A stretch of 64,000 nucleotides of DNA from Paludibacteraceae bacterium (lineage in GTDB: Bacteria > Bacteroidota > Bacteroidia > Bacteroidales > Paludibacteraceae), in the NCBI GenBank assembly GCA_017559385.1, contig JAFYSK010000003.1:1-64000 (forward strand), written 5' to 3'. The stretch's first letter is position 1. Each line of letters starts with the position of its first letter. This document shows positions 15,425-22,880 of the stretch, in pieces. The notes beneath the pieces were generated by a model. That model was not told the DNA's origin and did not search any database. It worked only from the letters and a program-made list of their open reading frames with translations. Made by a program: the position numbers and the translations under genes.

Positions 15425-15850
15425 AGATTTGGCATTTTTTTGTCAAAATATCACAATACTTCAAAGATCGCATTTGCGGCGGAGCCGCGGGTTTCTCGCG
15501 CTGCGTGGTTTTCTCGCAGACGGAACCGCGAGAGCTAAACCAATGGCGGGTGTCTATTTCCATCTATAAACCAATAGCGGTAGTCTATCTCCTTCTAGAG
15601 TACCCGAATATATTCGGGATAATAGACAAAGAAAGAACACGTTGCTCGGTAAGTACACCGATGATGGAACGATGAGGGCTTATCCCTTGTATATCCTATG
15701 CTTATCCCTTATGCATCCTTCGGTCAGGTTCCGATGAGGTTCCGATGAAGTCCCTATGAAGTCCCTATGAAGTCCCTATGGAGATAGGGGGCAAATAAGG
15801 GGCATAACATAGGCAAACCCACCCCCTCCCCAAAAGGAGGGGAGGTTAGT
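15425..15850. other. Gene-free tract of short repeats
   Basis: This region upstream of the DUF4143 ATPase and downstream of the 647-residue secreted protein has no credible gene. It contains GCGGC-GGA-GCCGC (15,476-15,488), two imperfect 31-bp direct copies beginning TAAACCAATGGCGG and TAAACCAATAGCGG (from about 15,537 and 15,568), the 16-bp palindrome CCCGAATATATTCGGG (about 15,602-15,617), and an 11-bp tandem array at 15,726-15,780. Confidence 0.6.
15726..15780. repeat. Five 11-bp tandem repeats
   Basis: The units are AGGTTCCGATG twice, then AAGTCCCTATG three times, in exact 11-bp register. A related 11-bp array with AGGTCACGATG units occurs at 39,634-39,677. They are non-coding and lie near the end of the 647-residue gene. 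Confidence 0.85.
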
Positions 15851-17794
15851 CTATTTTACCTCTAACACACCCTCTTTCTCGGTGAGGAAGCGGATGTAGA
15901 GGTAGCCGTCTTCATCTACATAAGCAGCCATCTCAGTCAACTTAGCAGCATCCAATACCGCTGCACCTTCAGCAGGTACGCTCACGTACGCGTGCACGTA
16001 CTTGTTATAAGGTGCCACTGCAAACTCGCAAGTCTCAGCTACGAAGGTATGCAATGGTTCAAGACCGGTCCATGTCAATGTAGCACCAGTAGCCACCCAT
16101 TGGCTATAATTGATGCGATATACGGTAAACGCGCTATCCAAGTTGAGAGTAATCTGATCACCTGCCTTAAGCTCGATGCTGTTCAATACACAAGGAGAGG
16201 TAGGAATAACTGGAATATCAGGGTCAACCTCTGCTGGTTTAGTAGTAGTGAAAGTTACACGACCCTGATTATTAGGATTAAAACGAACATAAACAAATCC
16301 ATCTTCATCAACTCGACTAGCCCATGGTTGCATATTTTCAGGAGTAAGTGTAAGACTTCCTTTCGCTTTCACATTCTTATATGTCATAACATGTGAATTT
16401 GAAGAAGACAACGTAAACTCACAAGCGTCAGCAAAATATGTTGGGATAGCAGAAGTTCCTGTCCATTTGAAAGTCATATCGTAATCTTTCCAATCATCAT
16501 ACTTAAGACGGAAGATTGTAGAATTTGGTTTCTTAGTAATAGTCAGTTTATGCTCTGGATGAATCAAAATAGCTTTATCAGCACATGATACAGGAGTCCA
16601 AACTTTAGGAGTCATCGTCGTAGCCTGATTACATGTAAAACGAATATATACATAATCATCCGTTGCATTTGTCACCAAATTAGCAATATCAGCCGTTGAC
16701 AATTGCGCTACACGAACACCCTCAACATTGCTGAAAACATATTCATTCAACACATTTGCATCATCTACAGATGGTGAAAACTCAGAAGTGTTAGAAACAT
16801 ACATGCTCATTACAAACTGAGTTGGAGATACAAACTCTGTTGAAGTCCATGTACGAGGGAAACAGAACACACGACTATCATTAGCAGTTAACTGCACTGG
16901 TACATCGTGTTGTAGCAAAACAGCTCCACCTTGGATAGGACCCATAGGAATCTTCTCAACAATCAGCTTACCAGCTGATCTAGAAATCACCTTAGCAAAG
17001 AACACACCACCACCTAACCAATTTTTGATAGCGGCATCCATATTGGCCTCATATAACTTATATGGAGTAGTTTTGGTAACATCATATGTAGCACGAATAT
17101 CTACATTAGTAGCCGTTGGAGTAAAATCGCAATCTCCATCAGACACCCAAATCTTAGCTGCATTATCGCCCGTCCAAACAAATTGGATACTATCATTACA
17201 CCACTCTGAATAAGGGAAAGCATAGAATGTCACATTGTCATTAGCTGCAACATCCAAGGTATCACCTAGATTAACATAGATAGCATTATCCATACAAGAC
17301 ATATATGTTGTATCAGGCTTCAGGGAAATCTTACCAGCCTCAGCAAATTTAACCTTTACAAATGCTTGCACATTATAGGTAATACCACACTTAGTAAGTT
17401 CCTCGCGATAGTTAGCATTGATGAACAAATCCCACTCTATCTTACCATAACGTTCAACCTTAGCACAGCGAAACTCCACAGGCAAGTCTAGACCAAAACT
17501 AGATACGTTATTAATCACTTCGTGCAATTTAGGATCATCATACACACCAGGATCACATGTAAAATCCACCAACACCTCTGGCGAAGATGTGCTATTATCC
17601 ACATCGGGAGTAAAATGCACATTCAATGGCAAATCATATGTCCAAGCTGTGAACCAATATTCGCCAGGCTCAGTAATGACTCCTTCGTAATTGTTATCAA
17701 CTGGGATAGGATCATTGCATGATTTACCCGATTGCGCTACCACAGAAGTGGCAAATACAAGTGCACATAGTGCTAAAAAATACTTCTTTATCAT
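15851..17794 (-). CDS. Secreted repeat protein, 647 aa
   Basis: The N-terminus (MIKKYFLALCALVFATSVVA) is a signal peptide. The mature part contains at least three related modules of ~110-130 residues. Each has a 'Y..W' turn, a 'F.WTG' or 'L.WTG' strand, a '(F/V).....C.F' pair, and in the last two a 'DEDG(F/Y).Y.RF' strand. The last module ends at the C-terminus with no T9SS sorting domain of the usual form. No enzyme motif was recognised. The gene starts 27 bp after the stop of the 333-residue gene upstream, so both probably share one transcript. Surface or periplasmic localisation is inferred. Confidence 0.82.
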   Translation of the reverse strand: MIKKYFLALCALVFATSVVAQSGKSCNDPIPVDNNYEGVITEPGEYWFTAWTYDLPLNVHFTPDVDNSTSSPEVLVDFTCDPGVYDDPKLHEVINNVSSFGLDLPVEFRCAKVERYGKIEWDLFINANYREELTKCGITYNVQAFVKVKFAEAGKISLKPDTTYMSCMDNAIYVNLGDTLDVAANDNVTFYAFPYSEWCNDSIQFVWTGDNAAKIWVSDGDCDFTPTATNVDIRATYDVTKTTPYKLYEANMDAAIKNWLGGGVFFAKVISRSAGKLIVEKIPMGPIQGGAVLLQHDVPVQLTANDSRVFCFPRTWTSTEFVSPTQFVMSMYVSNTSEFSPSVDDANVLNEYVFSNVEGVRVAQLSTADIANLVTNATDDYVYIRFTCNQATTMTPKVWTPVSCADKAILIHPEHKLTITKKPNSTIFRLKYDDWKDYDMTFKWTGTSAIPTYFADACEFTLSSSNSHVMTYKNVKAKGSLTLTPENMQPWASRVDEDGFVYVRFNPNNQGRVTFTTTKPAEVDPDIPVIPTSPCVLNSIELKAGDQITLNLDSAFTVYRINYSQWVATGATLTWTGLEPLHTFVAETCEFAVAPYNKYVHAYVSVPAEGAAVLDAAKLTEMAAYVDEDGYLYIRFLTEKEGVLEVK

Positions 17795-17821
17795 AGCTGT
17801 AATGTTTTATTTCAAATGTAT

Positions 17822-18823
17822 TTATTGTTTTTCACAGATTATTTGCTTACGACGACGATATGCAACAACTGCCACATACAACAACGCCAAAACAAACAAC
17901 GGAGTATAATCACCCACCGGAACAAACGAGAATCCATATTGTTTATCACCATCATCCCACATATATGGATCGCCTTCGCTACCCATAAACCATGCTAACC
18001 ATTCATCCCAAGTAGGTTTCTTACCCATTGTATAATTCCATCCAGCACAATATGCGTCATAGGCATCTCTTAGATCATATATGTCATATTTCCACTCACC
18101 ATTTTCCTCATGACCATATTGCTTTCCCATCAGCGCCAACCAATTCAACCAAGAATCTTCAACATTCCCTTCCTCTATTCCCAGATTCTTTCTTCCACCT
18201 ATGCCTCTTGAAGCACCGCCAGTAGTATATCCTATACCTGAGTACGCAGCTGTATATGACGAAGCGGATGCCACTGCTGCAATAGCTGCATCACCCGAAA
18301 CAATAGGAATATTCGCATTGGTATTTTGACCTGCAAATGTAAACAAAGAACCATTAGGCATCGTTGCACTCAAGCCCATAGATGGCGCAGACACAGCAGA
18401 ACCAGATGAATGAACCGATCCACCGGACATCGACACACCGCCACCATTACCGCCACCGCCGAAAGAGCGGAGCTCAGCGCTAGATGTGGTATATATAGGG
18501 GACGCGACGCTATTGGACGGCGTTCCGCCTATTGGATATTGGGTATAGGCAGATGTAACTCCCGCAGGCGCGTATGAAAAAGATACGCGTGGGCGAGACA
18601 TAGAACCAGCACCCAACTGCACTAAAGGGGCATCCGATGTAGAACCAGACGCATAAGACACAGTGGTACATTTAGTTCCTTTTGACGTGCCTAAAGAAGT
18701 TTTATACATTTCCGACGGATTCCAAACCTCCGCCTCCTTGGTTAACCTATAGATAAGAGAAATACCTCCGGCTAAACAGGTCAAAACAATCAATCCAAAT
18801 AATACACTCGATTTTACTTTCAT
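17822..18823 (-). CDS. Gly/Ser-rich protein with N- and C-terminal hydrophobic segments, 333 aa
   Basis: The first ~25 residues form a hydrophobic segment (VLFGLIVLTCLAGGISLIY). Residues ~35-200 are low complexity and rich in Ser, Gly, Ala and Thr, including 'GGGGNGGGVSMSGG'. Residues ~225-300 are Trp/Tyr/Asp-rich ('WLNWLALMGKQYG', 'WDEWLAWFMG'). The end is 'PVGDY' followed by a ~16-residue hydrophobic stretch and 'RRRKQ'. A Pro-x-Gly motif, a transmembrane segment and a basic tail is the general form of exosortase-like sorting tails, but no sortase gene is visible here. It is first in a two-gene operon with the 647-residue secreted protein and has a strong promoter. Function unknown. Confidence 0.8.
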   Translation of the reverse strand: MKVKSSVLFGLIVLTCLAGGISLIYRLTKEAEVWNPSEMYKTSLGTSKGTKCTTVSYASGSTSDAPLVQLGAGSMSRPRVSFSYAPAGVTSAYTQYPIGGTPSNSVASPIYTTSSAELRSFGGGGNGGGVSMSGGSVHSSGSAVSAPSMGLSATMPNGSLFTFAGQNTNANIPIVSGDAAIAAVASASSYTAAYSGIGYTTGGASRGIGGRKNLGIEEGNVEDSWLNWLALMGKQYGHEENGEWKYDIYDLRDAYDAYCAGWNYTMGKKPTWDEWLAWFMGSEGDPYMWDDGDKQYGFSFVPVGDYTPLFVLALLYVAVVAYRRRKQIICEKQ

Positions 18824-18968
18824 AATTTACTCAGGGCCCTAAACACAACACCCCATTAAAAAATATCCTTAAAAACCTTTACTTCAAATATTACTTTTGC
18901 CAGTATTCATCAGCTTTTACACGCTAGTACACGTATGCGCCAATACGCACGGGCGATAAAACAGGCCG

Positions 18969-19000
18969 CAAAATTACAAAAAATAATTTGAACTGACAAA
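18969..19000 (-). promoter_or_regulatory. Promoter of the two-gene secreted-protein operon
   Basis: On the minus strand the -7 box is TAATTTTG (18,969-18,976) and the -33 box is TTTG (18,997-19,000), exactly 20 bp apart. The leader before the start at 18,823 would be about 140 nt. Confidence 0.65.
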
Positions 19001-19140
19001 ATAAATGAGTCTTTTTTTACAAAAAAGGAGGTTTTGCTATATGCATATTACAATAATCAAAAATTGCAACCTCACATTAGGGGGGGTATAAACTACTGAT
19101 TATCTGTATATTACAAAAAAAAATACAGCAACAACATAGT
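19001..19140. other. AT-rich gene-free tract
   Basis: Only homopolymer runs and a G7 tract (19,081-19,087 region) are visible. No gene or clear signal is seen on either strand. Confidence 0.4.
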
Positions 19141-19149
19141 TGATGTAAT

Positions 19150-19450
19150 AGCATAGACCATAGGCGGTCGTGTCTACCCTGTACGACACTACCCTGTAGC
19201 CATACGGCTGCGTACCCGCAATTCAACACCCCACCAATTCACGAAATTGGTCGGGGCCCCCGTACGGTCGCGCCATTCTATGTATTGCACTACTCCCTCA
19301 GAGTGGGGACTCTTCGGGTGCAATACTCGGAGTGCGTTCCGTCGCACTCCTTCACGCATCATGCAGCCCATACTATCGCTACGCTCGGAGGATATGTGCT
19401 TTTTTCGGCACGCCCCTTCCCTTAAAGGGTGGGTTCCCTCCGAAAAAAGT
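19150..19450. repeat. Cluster of hairpins, non-coding
   Basis: Within 300 bp there are CCAATT-cacga-AATTGG (near 19,233-19,250), GTATTGCAC/GTGCAATAC (19,282-19,290 with 19,318-19,326), GGAGTGCG/CGCACTCC (19,329-19,350), and CTTTTTTCGG/CCGAAAAAAG (about 19,409-19,449) enclosing CCCTTAAAGGG. It is richer in G+C than its AT-rich flanks. Short open frames here overlap on both strands and look like by-products of the palindromes. It could be a structured RNA or a decayed mobile element. Confidence 0.55.
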
Positions 19451-19463
19451 AGAGGTTGTTGCT

Positions 19464-19602
19464 AAGTAATCACGACATTTCTTCAATGCTTGCGCATCTA
19501 TTACCCGTCTCAATACACCTATTTTATGCGAGCATAATGGGCATATTTCGCCTTATAATAAAAAAGATTTCTTTTTTTTGAAGAAATTCGTCGTGATTAC
19601 TT
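19464..19602. repeat. 139-bp element with ~20-bp terminal inverted repeats
   Basis: AAGTAATCACGACATTTCTTC at the left end matches, in inverse orientation, GAAGAAATTCGTCGTGATTACTT at the right end (one 2-base insertion). The right arm overlaps the -33 region of the promoter placed at 19,601-19,631. No protein is encoded inside. Confidence 0.6.
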
Positions 19603-19631
19603 GCGTATGTGCATTTTTTGTTGTACTTTTG
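19601..19631 (+). promoter_or_regulatory. Bacteroidota-type promoter upstream of ftsY
   Basis: TTG (19,601-19,603) and TACTTTTG (19,624-19,631) are 20 bp apart. The transcript would start about 290 nt before the ftsY start codon and include the whole nested inverted-repeat leader. Confidence 0.6.
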
Positions 19632-19652
19632 CAGTCTAATTTGGATAATTAT

Positions 19653-19922
19653 GGTCACTTCTATAAATTCCACATTTTAGAAGAACGACCTTGAATCATC
19701 ATAAATAACAAGGGAACTATATACGAGTTGACACTGAAATTATTTTTACGACAATTAAGGTCAATTTTGAGGTCAATTAATGTCAATTCAATGAAACTTC
19801 TTTTGTTGCCCAAATGAATGCAGCGCACTGCATTGGTGGGTAACAAAAAAGAATAATCATTTCAATAACAAGTGTCAACAGATATATAAGTCCCAATAAT
19901 AAAGCAATTTATAGAAGTGACC
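19653..19922 (+). promoter_or_regulatory. Nested inverted-repeat leader abutting the ftsY start codon
   Basis: Three concentric inverted repeats are visible. The outer pair is a perfect 17 bp, GGTCACTTCTATAAATT (19,653-19,669) with its complement at 19,906-19,922. The middle pair is GGGAACTATATAC..GTTGACACT (19,712-19,735) against AGTGTCAAC..ATATATAAGTCCC (about 19,870-19,893). The inner hairpin runs TTCTTTTGTT..AACAAAAAAGAA around GCCCA/TGGGT and AATGCAGCGC/CTGCATT (about 19,797-19,853). The ATG of ftsY is two bases after the outer arm. As RNA it would fold into one long stem placing the translation start beside the stem base; as DNA it resembles a MITE. Confidence 0.6.
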
Positions 19923-19924
19923 TT

Positions 19925-20884
19925 ATGGCATTTTTTGGATTATTCGGTAAAGAAAAGAAAGAAACCCTAGACAAGGGACTAGAGAAAAGCAAAGAATCTG
20001 TTTTGAGTAAAATCAGTCGCGCCATCGCTGGCAAATCCACGGTAGATGAAGACGTTCTAGATAACCTAGAAGAGGCACTCATCACCTCAGACGTAGGCGT
20101 AGAGACTACCCTACGCATCATCGAACGCATACAAGAACGCGTTAAGCACGACAAATACCTCGGCACAGCCGAACTCAACTCCATCCTAGTAGATGAAGTG
20201 GCATCACTACTAGCCGAGAACAACAGCACACAAGTGCTAGACTTCAACGACGAACTACCTTGCAAACCATATGTGATCATGGTAGTAGGCGTGAACGGCG
20301 TGGGCAAAACGACCACCATCGGCAAACTAGCTCACCAATACAAGATGGCGGGCAAAAAAGTTTACCTCGGCGCAGCCGACACCTTCCGCGCAGCAGCCGT
20401 AGAGCAACTTTGCATCTGGGGCGAACGCGTAGGCGTACCCGTGGTGAAACAACAACAGGGTTCCGATCCTGCTAGTGTGGCATTTGACACCCTACAAAGC
20501 GCCAAAGCTAACGACGCTGATGTGGTACTCATCGACACCGCAGGTCGTCTGCACAACAAGATCAACCTTATGAACGAGCTCACCAAAATCAAAAATGTGA
20601 TGCAAAAAGTAGTGCCAGATGCACCACATGATGTCATGCTCGTTCTAGACGGTAGCACCGGCCAAAACGCCTTTGAACAAGCCAAACAATTCACCAAGGC
20701 TACACAAGTTAGTTCGCTGGCAATCACCAAGTTAGACGGAACAGCCAAAGGTGGAGTTGTTATCGGCATCAGCGACCAATTCAAGATACCTGTACGCTAT
20801 ATCGGACTAGGCGAACAGATGACCGACCTGCAGGTGTTCAACCGCGAGGAGTTTGTAAAATCGTTATTGAGAGTTGAGAGTTGA
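19925..20884 (+). CDS. ftsY: Signal recognition particle receptor FtsY
   Basis: FtsY is the membrane-associated GTPase that docks SRP-ribosome complexes for co-translational insertion. The 319-residue protein has a short acidic/basic N-terminus, the N domain (~20-105), and the G domain with G1 'GVNGVGKTTTIGKLA' near 121-135, 'DTAGRL' near 203, and 'TKLDGTAKGG' near 268. The C-terminus 'GLGEQMTDLQVFNREEFVKSLL' is typical. The last residues (RVES) and the stop codon come from an AGAGTTG repeat. mtaB follows 153 bp later, an association common in this phylum. The leader is unusual (see the inverted-repeat entry). Confidence 0.97.
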   Translation: MAFFGLFGKEKKETLDKGLEKSKESVLSKISRAIAGKSTVDEDVLDNLEEALITSDVGVETTLRIIERIQERVKHDKYLGTAELNSILVDEVASLLAENNSTQVLDFNDELPCKPYVIMVVGVNGVGKTTTIGKLAHQYKMAGKKVYLGAADTFRAAAVEQLCIWGERVGVPVVKQQQGSDPASVAFDTLQSAKANDADVVLIDTAGRLHNKINLMNELTKIKNVMQKVVPDAPHDVMLVLDGSTGQNAFEQAKQFTKATQVSSLAITKLDGTAKGGVVIGISDQFKIPVRYIGLGEQMTDLQVFNREEFVKSLLRVES

Positions 20885-20886
20885 GA
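20869..20886 (+). repeat. AGAGTTG heptad repeat supplying the ftsY stop codon
   Basis: GAGAGTTGAGAGTTGAGA spans the last five ftsY codons and its TGA stop. The same string in the same frame closes aroQ at 25,356-25,374. Similar heptad runs occur at 22,725-22,754, 28,223-28,243, 36,271-36,280 and 39,700-39,722. Confidence 0.8.
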
Positions 20887-21037
20887 TCGGCACGAAGTGC
20901 CTTGAAGATCGCTGGCGCTGAAGTATAAAGGCGCTTGTGCGAGGGACTATAGATGAACTAGATTGTCTAGATGAACTAGAGGGCGCGATATTAAAAAGAA
21001 TTTGTTCTATCAAAACGACACAGAAGAAGAACTAAGG
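20887..21037. other. ftsY-mtaB gap with short repeats
   Basis: It holds the hairpin GGCAC-GAA-GTGCC (about 20,889-20,901) and two copies of CTAGATGAACTAGA separated by a few bases (about 20,950-20,982). No gene is seen. Confidence 0.5.
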
Positions 21038-22423
21038 ATGAAAATACGGTTTGTGACATTAGGATGCAAGCTCAACTTTGCAGAGAGTAGCGCAATAAGC
21101 AAAGCACTACTCCAGCGTGGTCATACCCGCGCCAAACAAGGCGAAGAAGCCGACATCTGCGTCATCAATACCTGCTCCGTAACAGACAACGCCGACCACA
21201 AAGACAGACAAACCATACACCGAATACACCGCCAAAATCCCAACGCAATCATCATAGTAACAGGCTGTTACGCTCAACTACAACCCGAACAAATAGCACA
21301 GATAGAGGGCGTGGATTATGTACTAGGACAGAATGAGAAATATGAGATTCCTGCGCTTATAGAGCGCTTGGAATCGGACGCCGCCAAGGCGGCTATAGGA
21401 CGCTCGCAAGGCGAGCTATTGGCTATAGGCGAGAGGCGAGAGGCGATGAGGCGAGAAGGAGAAATTCATGTGTGTGCCATTCGCGAAGTGGAGGAGTTTC
21501 ATGGCGCATACAGCAAAGACGACCGTACACGCTGCTTCCTCAAAGTACAAGACGGCTGCAACTACTTCTGCACCTATTGTACTATACCGTACGCGCGAGG
21601 CAAATCACGCAACCCTGCCATTAGCGATATTATCAAAGATGCTCAAGAAGCCATCCAGCAAGGAGCCAAAGAAATCATCCTAACTGGCGTCAACATTGGC
21701 GACTTCGGCAGAAGTACAGGGGAGACATTTCTAGAGCTACTTCGTGCTCTAGATAAGTTAGAGGACGGCGTACCGCCTACAGAACGCTCGCAAAGCGAGC
21801 TACAGGTTAGAGGCGATGAGCGAGAGGCAAAAGATTACCGTATAAGGATATCTTCTTGCGAGCCCAACCTGCTGACAGACGAAATCATTGACTTCGTAGC
21901 CCAATCCAAGCACTTTGCTCCACACTTCCACATACCTCTGCAATCAGGTAGCAACCAGGTACTTAACATCATGAAACGCCGCTATACTCGCGAGCTATTT
22001 GAGGAGCGCGTCAAACACATCAAACAGGTTATGCCACATGCCTTTATCGGCGTGGATTGCATGGTAGGCGTCAGAGGCGAGACGGAAGAATACTTCAACG
22101 ACTATGTAGAGTTTATCCAACGACTGGACGTGAGTCAGTTGCACGTATTTACCTACTCAGAGCGTGCCAACACACGCATGCTGGAGTTGGATGTTTGTGT
22201 TGTACCTAAAGCCGAACGCCAACGCCGCAGCAAAATTCTGCACGAGATATCCGAGCAAAAAACACAAACCTTCTACGCACAGCAAGCAGGTCGCCAGGCC
22301 ATCGTACTTTGGGAGTTAAAAAAAGAAGGCGACCAAATGGCTGGCTTCACAGAGAACTACGTCAAGGTATATCGTCCATACGACAAGGCAAAAGTAAATA
22401 CTTTTGAGGTTGTTAGGTTATAG
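21038..22423 (+). CDS. mtaB: tRNA methylthiotransferase MtaB, with two repeat-derived insertions
   Basis: MtaB converts t6A37 to ms2t6A in tRNA using two Fe-S clusters. The start at 21,038 gives the standard opening MKIRFVTLGCKLNFAES; an earlier TTG frame adds no family sequence. The UPF0004 domain Cys residues sit near 10, 46 ('NTCSVTD') and 78 ('TGCYAQ'). The radical SAM motif 'CNYFCTYC' is near 173-180 and a TRAM-like end follows ~390-461. Two stretches break the family pattern: residues ~115-141 between the UPF0004 and radical SAM domains, and ~243-264 inside the radical SAM domain. Both are encoded by palindromic repeat DNA and both contain the peptide RSQ(G/S)EL. The frame is intact, so the enzyme is probably functional. 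Confidence 0.95.
   Translation: MKIRFVTLGCKLNFAESSAISKALLQRGHTRAKQGEEADICVINTCSVTDNADHKDRQTIHRIHRQNPNAIIIVTGCYAQLQPEQIAQIEGVDYVLGQNEKYEIPALIERLESDAAKAAIGRSQGELLAIGERREAMRREGEIHVCAIREVEEFHGAYSKDDRTRCFLKVQDGCNYFCTYCTIPYARGKSRNPAISDIIKDAQEAIQQGAKEIILTGVNIGDFGRSTGETFLELLRALDKLEDGVPPTERSQSELQVRGDEREAKDYRIRISSCEPNLLTDEIIDFVAQSKHFAPHFHIPLQSGSNQVLNIMKRRYTRELFEERVKHIKQVMPHAFIGVDCMVGVRGETEEYFNDYVEFIQRLDVSQLHVFTYSERANTRMLELDVCVVPKAERQRRSKILHEISEQKTQTFYAQQAGRQAIVLWELKKEGDQMAGFTENYVKVYRPYDKAKVNTFEVVRL
21380..21459 (+). repeat. In-frame palindromic element 1 inside mtaB
   Basis: GCCGCC-AA-GGCGGC (21,380-21,393), then GCTCGC-AAG-GCGAGC (21,402-21,416), then degenerate GGCTATAGGCGAGAGGC and AGGCGATGAGGCGAGA strings. 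The DNA matches intergenic repeats at 12,474-12,550 and 22,680-22,720. It is translated as ~27 residues in the inter-domain linker of MtaB. Confidence 0.75.
21767..21828 (+). repeat. In-frame palindromic element 2 inside mtaB
   Basis: GGCG-TAC-CGCC (21,767-21,777), then GCTCGC-AAA-GCGAGC (21,786-21,800), then TACAGGTTAGAGGCGATGAG and CGAGAGGC. It has the same module order as element 1 and is read in the same frame relative to the palindrome, giving a second RSQ-S-EL peptide. Confidence 0.75.
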
Positions 22424-22800
<377 letters not shown>

Positions 22801-22880
22801 ATTGTACCTTTGCAGCGTCTTTGAGAAACCGGCAAAGATTTTCTTATTTTTCAACTAGATTTTTTCACACATTTTATTAT

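Noticed and set aside
15726..15780. 11-bp arrays as CRISPR repeats
   Set aside because: They have no spacers, the unit is too short and no cas genes are present.
19189..19465. Two overlapping open frames on opposite strands in the hairpin cluster
   Set aside because: Both span the palindromes and lack family features or ribosome binding sites; the inverted repeats alone explain paired open frames. A nucleotide-level element is more likely.
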